Notes under the pieces: generated by a model
Told to the model about the DNA's origin: nothing
Seen by the model: the letters and a program-made list of their open reading frames with translations, nothing else
The model's database searches: none
Shown: piece after piece, positions 23,301-36,025 of the stretch
Layout of the letters: the number at the start of each line of letters is the position of its first letter
How positions within the stretch are numbered: the stretch's first letter is position 1
Assembly: GCA_036877525.1 (NCBI GenBank)
Contig: JAZGTH010000067.1
Location: forward strand, 5,398,501 to 5,462,500
Reading direction: 5' to 3'
DNA from: Chromobotia macracanthus
Lineage: Eukaryota; Chordata; Actinopteri; Cypriniformes; Botiidae
Length of the DNA stretch: 64,000 bases
Translations under genes and position numbers: made by a program

Positions 23301-25108
23301 AGGTTAGTTAGAGATTTTTTGGTATTCTTAAAAGTTACAATAAGGCTTCATGGTGCTCTGTGTGTCATGCTAACTGTAATGTGACAATTACATTTACATG
23401 TATGCATGGTGCATTTGGCTGACACTCTCACCCAAAGAGACTTACAGTGTATTCGAGGTTCAGTACACATTTGCTCAGTTTGTATGCTTCCTGGAAATCA
23501 AACCCTCAAACATCTTGATACAGATAAGACAGCCATACCGGTTAATGGTTTCAAACAGCCATTTAGGCTCCTTATTGAACGGCATCTCCATAGCATGGAA
23601 TCGAGCCATCTTACTGGCTATTTCAGCAGAAATCTCCGGGTACCCCAACTGCTCTGTACACAAGCGATTACTCTGTGGAACAGAAATCCTTTAGATTCAT
23701 TATCCATACTTTGCATTTATGGACAATGTGAGACAATTGCCCAGCTAACAGGGAACATTCTCTAACGTTCTTAAAAGTAGCAAAAAACATTCTTGTACTA
23801 ACGTTAGTAGAACATTTTTAATGGTATATAAAACTGTTAGCTGTGTGACCTGTGTTTACGGTGTGCAACAATCTGTCTAAATCATAAGTCTGATGTGGAG
23901 TGTACATTTAAAGGCTGGTTTTAGGACGCGTGTAGTTTTGTGTGTAGTGGTCGGTGCAAGACTCACAGGCAGGTACTGCTCCAGACGGCCCTCTGGGAAA
24001 ATGCCATAGAGACGTGGGCCCAGCTCTCTCTCTGCTAAAATGGCAAACATCACACTTTCCAAAACAAGAGAATCAACTCCCTGCGTGTGTGGAAACACAC
24101 AGAGACAGACGCAAATAAACACACAAATATACGATAAGTTCAATTTGACATCCAGTGTGAAAGAGTTTCTCTGACATCATTCATTTAAGGCTTGTGATGT
24201 CACATACCAAATATCTTATCAGTTTAGTTCTGCAATTGCATGTTTCCATGTTTTTGGTTTATTTCGCATATAATGTGCGTGAATCTGTGGATATGTGTGG
24301 CTCACCTGTAAAATGGCCCCGTAGATCCGTAGCAGAACTCTCGGAGGTTCAACGCCTGCAGGTTGAACATGGCTGGGTAAACTGCACATGTACAGCAGGT
24401 TACTAAGACCTCCACTGTAGACACAACAAACATTATGAGGGTATAAATATAAGTGGGTTTAAAAACATTTTACTTTGCTTTTACCGATTTGCAAAAGAAG
24501 AAAACAAAGAGATAAAATAACTCCATATTCTCCACACTTTCAACAAATGGAAATTTCTCCATTTCTCCCAATAACTTGAACTCAATTCGGGCTGTTGCTT
24601 ACACGTGAAATGTAAATTGACAGACATATTGATATTGACTTATAATCGTTCGTAATTCGTGTAAATCACAAAGGATTAAAGTGGTTTTAAGATAGGTCGC
24701 TATTTCTAACCATTCCTCTTACCTGACTATTTTAATCTTAAAGTCATGCTCTGATATAGTTTTCCATGACCCGGACAGGAAGTCCCGGCACCAGTTAAAC
24801 GCACGTCTCCTCGTATCCGGGTCCACATCCACGTTACGCCCGTCCTGATGGGACTCCGCTTCCGAGTCATCGTCCCCGTTTGCGCCGCGGGGACTGGCCG
24901 CTCTCGGGTGTCGGTCATCGGCTACCATCAGCGAGTCTCCGCAGCCCGGTATGTCCGCCCCTTTCACGCATATACCTGCATCTCCAACTCCGTCACTCAT
25001 GCACGGCATCTTCTGGCTCGAATGCATGATGGTTCCCACAAGTGACCGAATGCTCCTCAAAGTGTGAGAGAGAACCGGACGTGAACCCGCAGCGATTAAA
25101 TGCAGCAA
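20394..25108 (-). CDS. chkb: Choline kinase beta
   Basis: Exons in gene order: 25108-24723, 24414-24306, 24080-23967, 23672-23539, 23172-23068, 22461-22403, 22094-22010, 21906-21798, 21094-21000, 20873-20792, 20450-20394. All introns are GT-AG and phases agree, giving 444 aa from the first ATG. The enzyme phosphorylates choline (and ethanolamine) with ATP, the first step of the CDP-choline route to phosphatidylcholine. Brenner's phosphotransferase motif HNDVQEGN is at about residues 297-304. The choline-kinase motif IDFEYSSYNYRGFDFGNHFCEW begins at about 321, with Asp322 as the metal ligand. The N-terminal 100 residues are low-complexity and acidic; in-frame Met28, Met34 and Met37 are alternative starts. 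CHKB over CHKA is favoured by position beside cpt1b and mapk8ip2, not by a diagnostic residue. Confidence 0.93.
21157..21305. mobile_element. Truncated MITE family B copy in a chkb intron
   Basis: GGGCAGGTGATTTTTTTTTC at the left and GTGCAGGACCATAAAATGTT at the right match family B interior text. The termini are lost. Confidence 0.5.
22745..22780. repeat. CA / TGCG microsatellite in a chkb intron
   Basis: A CA dinucleotide run passes directly into a TGCG tetranucleotide run. Confidence 0.9.
23388..23520 (-). mobile_element. SINE remnant adjoining a chkb exon
   Basis: The reverse-oriented SINE tail (GCATTTGGCTGACACTCTCA) and reversed B-box-like text (GGAAATCAAACCCTCAAACA) are recognisable. 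It stops within about 20 bp of the donor side of the chkb exon at 23539-23672. Confidence 0.6.
23740..23845. mobile_element. Internally deleted MITE family A copy in a chkb intron
   Basis: It starts CCCAGCTAACAGGGAAC and ends near ACTGTTAGCTGTG, about 106 bp, keeping both ends but losing most of the middle. Confidence 0.65.
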
Positions 25109-25560
25109 CCCGCGGCGGCATTAAATGCGCTACAATGCATGCGCGTCGCGAGCGCACAACGACACGACCTGTCGAGATCCGTGCACGATTAATGTGATTT
25201 AATTTCACCGATAAAACAACCCGCCGCTTCCCATAATATATCCTACAGTGTTCCGTTACATGCACGATAACAGACACCGTGTGCACGCTGTTAGTTCAAC
25301 ATCCTCTCGCCGTAACTTCCACCACTTCCTTGTGAACCGCCCGCTGGCGTTCACCGTCAAAGATTGACGCTTGTTTTAACCAATCGGATTTGGATGGCGA
25401 GACGGCGAGCTCATTTCTACGCACCGCCTTCTAAGGCCCCAGCGCCGATTGGGTAGTTTGACGCGCGATGGGTTGTGGGAATTGTAGTTCAGCGTTTTCT
25501 GCCGTAACGTTATCATATGTTGAAGTGCCGGTCACCTGACGCTCCGTTAAATGTGCAGAT
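25109..25560 (-). promoter_or_regulatory. chkb: chkb promoter region
   Basis: CpG-rich sequence lies directly upstream of the first chkb ATG. Visible sites: CCAAT at 25380-25384 (plus) and at 25448-25452 (minus), and ACTACAATTCCC on the minus strand at 25488-25477, the core of the ZNF143/Staf motif. There is no TATA box. All of this suits a housekeeping promoter; binding is inferred. Confidence 0.55.
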
Positions 25561-25949
25561 GGACTGAGCAAACAGTTGTCCATCGAAGGGATAAAAGTGT
25601 CGGAAAGGTACTACCGTAAATTTACTGTGGTATAACTATGGTACATGCAGTACAACCATAAAGTATCATGTGGATGCTATACATGGATGTAGTAACAATT
25701 TAGCAGTTTATTTTCAATCTCTCTCTATCTTTCTCTTCTCTCTCTCTCTCAAATGTCCCCAAAGAAGAAAAAAGTTTGAGAACAAATTTGTACCCCAAGG
25801 ATTGATAATAAGGTACACACAGAGAAACATACATCTCAAAGCACTTTGTCAAAGCACGACCTTTCTTTCTTTGCAAAATCTGAAGTACCGCACTACCCTG
25901 CATTTCCTGCTGTCATCACTGGGGGCGCTGTCTCACTGTCAGTACCGCT

Positions 25950-25975
25950 TTCAGCACCAGTCGCCGAACAGCTCC
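25950..25975 (+). promoter_or_regulatory. Non-canonical RE1-like element
   Basis: TTCAGCACC (25950-25958) is followed after 7 bp by GAACAGCTCC (25966-25975). The canonical RE1 has these half-sites 2 bp apart, so this is an expanded-spacing form with two mismatches in the right half. Confidence 0.25.
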
Positions 25976-27237
25976 TATCGAGGCACCGTAATGATCCACA
26001 TTATAACAATTTTGTGAGATATAATCCCTGCCTTTAACGAGGTTCAGTTAAAGATGCAATGTTTGTTGCATGTTTCGATCGCTTTTGTAGCTGACGAAGA
26101 AATTCAAGTTTAAATTCTGATCTTAAAACTGAGTAGAAATGGCAAAAACTTGTATTGATTGTAAGTTGAATGGATGGAAATAAGGTGTGTTTGCTATAAT
26201 GGTAAAAACTATTTCAATATAAATTGAATAATTGCCATATTGCCATATTCATGTACCATGGCCATAAAATCATGCCAAACAGTATAGCAGCACCATGGTA
26301 CATTTTTGGTGCATTTTTACATTATGTGTAGTGTGATTATTACGAATATTAATTTACTAGCAGTAAGATTTATATTAGACAGTTACTGTAGTATTTATAT
26401 TAGACAGTTACCACCACAATGGCAACAGGAAAGTGGCAACATATAATCCAGTATTATTGTAATGATTTTTTAATTGTTTGTACTTACTGCAGTCCCCTAT
26501 AGGCGCTCTTCTACCCACAAGCAATGGCAAAATCTTACGTAGATATCTAACGGGACACGGAGACATTCATTGAGATTCACGTTTTCTCAGCTAATAATGG
26601 TTACATAAGAGACAACACATATCTAGTGAGCACTCGGCGGCTCAGACAGCAGCATCCTCCTTTGAGCTGCATTAGGTTCTTATGACGTTTTTGATCTTAT
26701 TGAATAAGTTTGCATACTTAACAGTATAATGAATTAATATATATGAATCTGTATAATGAGTATAATGAATTTGTGTATTCAGTAGACTGGGCACGTTTAT
26801 ACAAATGCAAATCCAGGTAGCAGGAGACAGCCCAGTAAGGGCAAATACTCATTGTGGAAAATAATTAAATAATCTTGGTTTGCAGTAAAACCCACTAGTT
26901 CATTTTATCAGTGTGATGATCTCATACCACATTTTATTTAATTTAATGTAGTCTTTCTCCTATTGTTAAAAAACAATTATACCCTCTGTTGATATGTAAG
27001 AAATTAGTTTCTTGTTTATTGAGTATGAGAAAGCATTCACGTAAAAAAAAAAAAACTAATTTCCACCTGAATAATGGCACCGAGGCACTTCAAAAGCAAT
27101 CTGATTGAAAAACAAAACGCAGTGAAGAGATAAAATACCTTTGGGCCACCATAACCCGCCCCTGTTTTAACCACGTTTTGCCTTCTACATGCTTAGTCAG
27201 TTTCTTATGAGTCTCTCCATCATCTCTCCTCCCCTCC

Positions 27238-27272
27238 CATCAGCATCAGCATCAGCATCAGCAGCATCATCA
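27238..27272 (+). repeat. CAGCAT/CAG microsatellite before mapk8ip2
   Basis: Four CAGCAT-type units and extra CAG/CAT triplets lie about 300 bp upstream of the start codon, likely promoter or 5' UTR. Confidence 0.8.
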
Positions 27273-27572
27273 GACGCGCGCAGATCACGCCGAGCAGCGC
27301 ACTGATTTTCCAGCAGGTGTGTGCCTGTAACAGAAGACAATCTTTATAAATACATCACCACCTGTTTATGGTTTTGATATCTGACTTATTCTCTGGATCG
27401 CCCATCGGACTGTTTGATCAGATTTGATGGTTTGATTTCCAGCGGGGGTCTGAAGTCACCGTGCACGACAAGGAGGGAGAAGAAAAGCGAGATCATATTT
27501 AACATCCGCGTCTCCGGTGCCTGTGGATGGGCTGCGGACATCTGCAGTCTCTGTTTTTGAGTCACTAAGAAG

Positions 27573-28203
27573 ATGGCGGACAGGGCAGAAATGTTTTCTC
27601 TCTCCACCTTCCACTCCCTCTCTCCTCCAGGATGCAGGTAAGACATAGCATCCATTCCTCTTCCCTCTCGTGGATGCCCGTGAGCAATGACATCCTTTCC
27701 ATCTGTCGCAAAACTGGCAGGTTATTCATATGACCCGGCCATATATATACCCGAGCATATGTTTATGTATCCTTAATGTCCCTAAACACGTTCACACATC
27801 CGGAGAGCAGCGCCAGCATCCGAAACCATTGATGCTCGGCATCCCTGCGCTGCTCAAGTGCATTATCAATATTGCTGGCATCGTTTTGACACCGATTTAG
27901 GACGTGCCGTGTGTGAATTAATGCCCTTAAATGCATTTATGTACACAATTATAAACCAAAGCTTTGTGAGAAAGACGGCCGATTGTTTCACTTGTCATTG
28001 CCTGACGCATCCTGTCTGGTAACTGGCATACTGGAGAGGCCCCACGCCCTGTTGTGATGTTTATAAACTGTAATTTAATGTTTATTCACACTTCACATTA
28101 TAATTTTAATATGACTGGGAAATTGCTTAAGTACTTCCTAATATTAATGAACTGTACTAACTGTAATTAATTTGTGGACCTGCTAGCAATTACATTATTT
28201 TGT

Positions 28204-28270
<67 letters not shown>

Positions 28271-31200
28271 CTAATATATACAATAATATAATATACAATA
28301 TATACAATTCTGTTTATCATTAAGTTTATCCCCACAGAACGGAAGTAGGGCTTTAATGCGTTAATTAAAAGGTTGGTTTTTGGTTGGCTAGTGGATTTAG
28401 TCTCTGTTCATCTAGGATATGTGAGTGTAACTAGAACTAATGCTAATTGCTTTAAATATATGAATTGAGCCACATATCTTTATGAAAACAATATGTTCTC
28501 AATTCTGTTTCACTGTATAAGTGAATGTGCAGTTACTATATAGAGTTATTGTAACCTTTAAACCTTCATTGGTGTAAACCAACATATTCAGTCATATTTA
28601 TAAATATATATATATATATATATATATTTGACCTTTATAAAACAAAGTGATTCATACATTACCACATGAAGTACATAGTTTAAGTTATCTGACAAGCAAT
28701 TTTTACATTTATGCATTTGGCAGTTGGTTTTATCCAAAGTGACTTACAGAGCATTTACGCTATACATGTTTTATCAGTATGTGTGTTCCCTGGGTATCGA
28801 ACCCACAACCCTTGTAATGCTAACGCAATGCTCTACCAGTTGAGCTGCAGGAACATAGTGTGGATATGCTACAAATTAAACTACAAAATTACAGTGTACA
28901 ATTTAAAATGACATTGACTGTAATATGAAATATGGTTTCTGTTTATAAAATATAATGAAAATCATTTGACCGTTGCTATATTATAAAGTGACATTCATTT
29001 TCATTTCTTCCATGCTATGACCTGCTGTCACTCTGTTCTTACGGGTATTAGTGTGATTGTTTGTAGTGATATTGACAGTCCCATAACATCTAGACCTGGT
29101 TCAGGGATCATATTTTATTCCTGAAACATTGATGTTTGCTCACAGGTAACATTTTCTGCAAACACCCAAACAGATGGATTGTATAGACAATCTTTATACA
29201 AACATAATGTCCCTGTTGTCCACTATTGGTATAAACAGATACGAGCAGAGATAAAACATTCAAAATGTCCTTCAGCAGATAAAATCATAAGAGTTTGAGA
29301 GGTCACATCACATTTGACAATCTGACAGTCTGGGGCCAAGCGTAAAAGGCACGTGCTGTAACAGGGCAGGGCAGGTGATATCAGCTATGCTGCAAACAGG
29401 AAGTGACAGGTCAACAAATCTAATGAGAGTGATGGTTCTGTTGTCTCTCTATTTTTCTGCTTTTTGATATTCCCTTCCCATCAGTTTCTCTCTCATTCCA
29501 ATTTTTGTCTCATTTCACTTTAGCGTTTTTTAATCTTTATCCTCTCATTACAATTGTGGGTTTGTATCCTTTTTTGTCCTCTTATAAACCTGTCATCTGT
29601 AAGAGCAGAACTAATGGACAGCAGTCTGCATTCTCTAATGCCTCAGGAAGAAAGAGACAAACACAGACTGTCTTATTGAATTTACATAGCTAAAGCACTG
29701 GTAACACGAAATAAATATTATACCCTGTGTCATTTTCTCAATTTTCAGCTTTAGTTTGTGCTTTATTGCCACATGCTTTATTGTAAACAAATTATTATTT
29801 GTTTACTTGTTTTTTTGCAAAACATACTGTATAAAACAGACTTTTGCTGGTGGCCAGTTAACTATAATATTGATTTTGTAACCACCTGAAACACATTTTA
29901 AGTTATCTGACAGTGTACATTGAATCAGGAAGATAAAATAAAAGCCTTAAAAATAAAGGTTTAAAAAAACAATAAAATTAACAAGGAGCAATAGCACGTG
30001 ATCACGGCATTTCCAAATGTTGTGTGTGGGATGTAAAAAGAATCGCAGGGGTGTGTATGAGTCTGCGTGTGTGTGTTGGTAAGCACGGCTCAGCTCAGCA
30101 GTACGCTGAGGTAATGTACTGTGTCTCTCAGGAACGGTGCTTTCTACAAAACACAAAGCTTTCTCTGAGAGACTTTGCATAGACAAACCAGCAGAAAGAC
30201 ACACGTAACACGCAAACATACTAGTGTGGCAAAAAAAACATCCAATAAAAAGATACCCTCCTTAATCTGTTTATGTAAGCACACAGCTGTTCACTTTGGA
30301 GTACTGCAATACTGTAAGAGCATATGCGTGTATGTCTTTCTTCTGTATCTGAGAATGAGTAGGTATTTTGATGCCAACATTAGCTTGGTTTCACGAGAAC
30401 ATAAGTGTTGGCTGTGAGAGGTCTGATGTAGTAAATTGCAAGATGGGAAGAAGTCATGCTGATGATTTTGTCAATTAGCCAGTTGTACTGTTTTAGTTTA
30501 AAGGTAGTGTTGGCAATTTAATAGAGGCTAGCAATAGCAATCTAGCTTTGAAAGCATAAGATCCCACCATCCCTTCAGTGTGCTCTCCAAAACCACGCCT
30601 CCTCCTGAACACAAGTGTGGTGAGCAGAGGTATGCAAATACATAGTTTGACAGACAAGTAGGACACCCTATCATTGCCTTTGAACTGAATGCAATGATTG
30701 GATGAACATTTTATGGTCTTGTGCCTTTCACATAAGATATCGAAATATATTTATACCACTTAGTGATTGTTTTTGTTGCTTGTGTGCAAGAGTCATGTGA
30801 CCCATCAGTGTGATTAATGTGTGTATGTCATGATCAGAATATTGATCGTGGTGAAAGGTTCACATTCATTTAATGTCTGCTGTGGTGCTCTGTGTCACAG
30901 GAAGAAGAGAAGGCGTGTGTGTGTCACAAAGATTTCTGCTGTGTTGACACTGAATGCACTTAGAGTGATTCTGAAGCATGAACTGTTACATAATATAGCT
31001 CCTGTATATCTTTGATTGGTATAGTATGAGCTAACAAAACCCCACGATGAAACAGTAACTATTTCGACTGTTAACATACATTAAAATAGGATGCTGATTT
31101 AAAATTGAAATTGAGTTGGAATTATTTTATTATGTGAGAACAAATCCAGTACCATACAGTAACATGAAGCTATCTCAGCTTTGTATGACACTCGTTGCCT

Positions 31201-34200
31201 GGGACAATGGTAAACTATACAGTTCAGCAGTCAGTATACAAAATTATTGACTGCACAAGGCAGCAGTTGACCAATCAGAATCAAGTATTTCATAGCCATA
31301 TAAAAATGTCAATATACACCCACACATATATTTTGACAGCTTTTTCATTTGTCCTTTTCCCAACGTATTATTCACTCATTAAGCAAAACCTCTCATGGCC
31401 CGGCTGACCTTTTCATCTTTACTTCGCTCTCTCCTCATTTTCTCTTCTGTCTTTTCTCTGACCCTTCTTTATTCATTATTAATGCAGGCTTATACAGTCA
31501 CATGTTCTGCGAGAGACATGCTGGGTTTTCTGTGGTGTGGCTTTATTAGTGTCTGGTTTTCTTTTTCAAATATGAAAATAGGTGTACAGGAAAGTCACAT
31601 GCTGATATATGCCAATTTGACTTTGATTAGAAGTAAGAACATCTGAAATTTTAATTTAATTAACAGGCTGTCTTTTGCTACCTTTTTATTTACAATATTT
31701 AATTTCATTAAATATTCCAAGTCCAAGTTCCAACCGAGAAATGGAGGCGTGGCTTGTTTTTCCACTTGGAATTGATTGGATCTAGAAGAGCAGGCATTTT
31801 AAAGCTCGTGGTAACTGACCGTTAGAGGGGAGTGGTTAACGGCTCTGGCTCCGCCCAAGTCGTCAGACTGACGCCATTCGAGAAGGACGGCTATTCCAGA
31901 GCGCAAGTATATTTTCAGATTTTGATTAAAGATTACAAGACTGTGTGAATTAAAAAAAAATGACAAGTCTATATAATTTATAATACACGCCACAACAGTT
32001 CATAAAAAATAAGAATAGTACATTTTATGGTGACTTAAAAAAACTCCTGCAGCTTCACACAATCATTTCATTCCCCCAGTTCATTTTAATGCATCTTTGA
32101 TTATATTGAATGTACCCTCCAAAAACGAACAATCCAGAATTTACTATTGTTTGAAAATATACTAGCTGGTGAAAAGTCACATGATTCAGCAAATTAAGCC
32201 TATCTCTGTTGGGATGTGGTTGTCATGGTGACAGCTGCAGAGGTGACCTCACCCTACTTAACCTGCTTTGTGTCTCAGTAGTGTTCTGTTAATGGTGTGA
32301 CATCACCCTCTGCTCAGCACCAGCTACTATGGCAACAGCTGTTGATTGGCAGCTTTTTTGCTTCCCCCGGGCCTGAAACATGCCCCACCTTTTGTAATTA
32401 GGATGAATGGCCTAGGAGGAGCCAAATGTTTGTTAGTGGGAAGAAATGGGCTTGGAAAGACAAATGAAAGCCATTGAGAGCTTTCAAATGCTTGTCAGTA
32501 AAGAATCTTAATAAATAATCTCTTCATTTATGAGATTGGTAGTGCTGGAGAGGTTAGTGGTTCATTGGGAAAACAGGTGTTTGATTGCTCATTAGTTGTG
32601 AGTATGACGCCCCATCTGCAGCCTTGAAAATGGGATAAAAGAAACCTTTGTGTTGCTGTGACTAACAGTTGATGACCTCATCTATAAACCCACACTGTTA
32701 GCTGCTTTCCTGAAGGATCTTAAAAGCTAAATTGATTAAACATTAAATAACCGGTTTCTTATCATCACAAAACACACACATACACGCTTTACAAATACAG
32801 TTCATTTTTTACATTGTCTGACAAAAGAAACAAGTGGGGCCTACGGATGCAAAACTTGCAACAGTAGTGGGTGGTTGCTGGGGCATTGCCATGCGGTTGC
32901 TAGAGTGTTTTGAGCAAATTTTGGCATTTTGATATGTGGTTGCTAAGGTGTCCACCCTCAGTTTTTATATTATTTTAAACTTTTTGGCTAAATTTAGGAG
33001 ATTTTAACAAATGTCTGATCCTAAATATGTTATAATAGTGATACTTGCCTTAGCAAAAAGAAAAACAGCTAGTGATAAACGCAGGAATTCATTCAATTCA
33101 TAATAAATGAATGTATCTTGTAACTTCAAGCACACACTGAAAGCTAAACGTGTTTGGAGATGCGTTCCAGCATGGCCACCGCTGCTGAATTTGTTTTTTT
33201 GTGAAGTCATTTATAATTCATGCATCACAGGGAGTCTGTAACTAATATCACAGAGTGGTTTGGAGTCTAAAGCAGAGCTTCTCCCAGGAGCTTCCAGTAT
33301 GCAGTGGAAGCACATGGTGGATCTGAGTATGAGTAAATCGTCATGGTGATGTGGATCAGTATGAGCAATTATATATTACAGTAACACATAGTATCACACT
33401 AGTTATTTTCTTTGGAAAGTTAACCACAAATGTTAACCACAAACGTTTTGGATAACTTTGAAAGAACTTTTTGAGAACGTTAGTCAATGTTCTGAGACGG
33501 TGTGCATGGCATGCGTATGTACCGTTACACAAAGCTAATCAGAATTTTGATTTAGTGCTGCTTGCTTACCCCCTCACATTCTTCCTGACATGTGTACAGA
33601 CATGATCTGGCTTAGCCAGTCTCAGATTGAAGTGGAATTACTCACTAAAACTCACACATACTCACATGTTGGGGTGACTTGCTCAGAGAAGAGATATTCT
33701 TCTAAATCCTCTGTGATCTCACTGATTAAACAGAAGCTCATTAAAATGCTTCTTCAGCTTATACAGTCCACTGACTGTAGGCTTCTTGTGTATGTGAGAT
33801 TATTCCCACACTTCCATGTTTCATCTCATGTGAAGGTCATTACTGGGGCTCATGTTGAAATATGTTCAGCGCTGTAATCCCTGTAGATGGATCCTACACT
33901 TTCGCTGTGATCACAATGGCAGGCTGTCAGAGAAGTGTTTATCTGGAAGCATTTAAAATTTTGCATATTTTCTTCCTATTTAAAACTCAAGGACTACTGC
34001 ACTGAACCAATCAAAGATGTATAATAGTTGAATTATAATATTAATTTCTATGGTTTAATGCTCTTACAGTTGCAATAATAAATGTGTCTGCTTTTCTCTT
34101 TGAAATATCTCTAATGCAGCTGGATTTGCATGTTCAGAAATGTTAGTGAATGCTTAGGATCATTTTCTAGTATTAGTATTATCTAGTATATCTAGATATC

Positions 34201-35967
34201 CAGATATCTAGTATCTAGTATAAGTATTTCCCATTGAAACAGGAAGTTGATGCAAGACATAAAAAGGATCATCCTGATAGCTTTTACATCACAGTTTACA
34301 TTACAGCCTTTACAGCTGCTGTTAAAGCTGAAATTCGTAACTTTTTCGAGTTAATTCGAGTTATTTTCTTAAGCTGAGTGACTGCTGTAAGAACAAGCTA
34401 CAACCACAGCATCATCTACAGTACCAGTACATGCGATAAAGTAGCTGAATCTTATTTTTCTGTTTACAGATGAACATTTCATGCAAAATCAGACTGACAG
34501 CTGAAACTATGAATTATTATTATAAATTATTACAAAAAGTAATTGTTATACCTTATGAGTTAAGGAGATGGTTTTGAACACTGATCTGTTATATACTTAC
34601 TCAGTAACTTATTCTTGTTCAGTTTTAACCAAAAGAAGTTACGGATTGCCACTGTAATTAGAAGTAGGTGGTATGATGATGGTGGTAAGGTGGTATGATC
34701 ATTTTGTTTCTAGAGAGCATTTTAATAAAAAAAGTATTGTATATAAAAGTATTGTTTGAGTCATTAATGTTTTCCATATTGAAAAAGAGAGACTGTAAAA
34801 GTGAAAGATAAATATTGGGTAAAAGCAAACAATAACAAACATTTACGAGTACATTAGCATATAAATGTCTTCAAAGCTTGCAAATGTTTACTAAAATCTG
34901 TTGTTGTGGGGTCTATTGTACATACATTGTAATTATAAAGATAGAAATGACTTTTTGATATACATTGATTTACAATTGTGATTCGCAACATTGTATTCGC
35001 TTTAAATGAAAACATCAGTGTTAATAGTTTTATATAATGTATCATAGCGGCAGTGAGAATGGATATATCTGAGTCCACAATAGTCATCCATGACATCATC
35101 CTGTCTCCTGCCCATGCATCTCACATGAGACACCCATGCTGTTAAAAAATAGATCAGACAACATAACGACATTCTATACAAATGTTGTTTCCAATGCGCG
35201 ATGATTTCTTGTGTATTAATTTCACTGCAAAGAATCTTCTAGCTGGAATGACAGTGTGAGGTTTGGTTTAGAAACAGGGTGTATTGTTGGTGATGAATTC
35301 AGCAACAGTAGAGAAGCTCAGAGCATCATTGGGCTGATATTTCACATCTGCATCTTCCCCTTTGATGGTCTATAGGACTATACAATTAAATTATTATTTC
35401 ATTAAATATCAGGCAAACCTCCAGTCTAGCCCTGAAAACTTGACTTGCATCCAGTATTGAGTTTTGACCTGTGACACTAAAATCAGGAATCCATAGCAAA
35501 AAATCCATAGCAACCTAGAAAAAAATACTGAATCATTATTGACTAATCTGATTCACCTTTGATTTACTTTTATGAACCTTGTAAGATCATATAAAGGGCA
35601 AAACAACAGTTTTTATAGTTGTAAAGCAAATACTACATTCTGACAATTTTATGACTACATAAATTGTGTTTACCTATACAAAAGCTGTTGTTATGATGTG
35701 CATAGATGATATTGCTGCAAATTTGACACAGCCTGACACGCGGGGAATTTCTGCCTAAAAACATGAACTATCAAAGCAAAAAATCACACAGCAGCAATTA
35801 CAATGCAGTTTAATACAATGAATTTACCTGGAAAAAAAAAGATTTTTTTAAAAAAAAAAAATTTTGTTTTTTTTTTTTTTTTAATTTTTATTTTTTATTT
35901 TAAATTTATTTTTTTTTTTTTTTTTTAAAAATTTTTTTTTTTTTTTTAAAAAAAAAAAACCCCCCCT

Positions 35968-36025
<58 letters not shown>

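Larger units (their letters stand above)
25561..27572. other. Spacer between the divergent chkb and mapk8ip2 genes
   Basis: The first part is AT-rich. A REST/RE1-like pair of half-sites lies at 25950-25975. From about 27160 GC content rises toward mapk8ip2. A CAGCAT/CAG repeat lies at 27238-27272, probably in the mapk8ip2 promoter or 5' UTR. No gene is seen. Confidence 0.5.

Noticed and set aside
24993..25286. 97-codon minus-strand ORF upstream of chkb
   Set aside because: It overlaps the chkb first exon in another frame, within CpG-rich promoter sequence.
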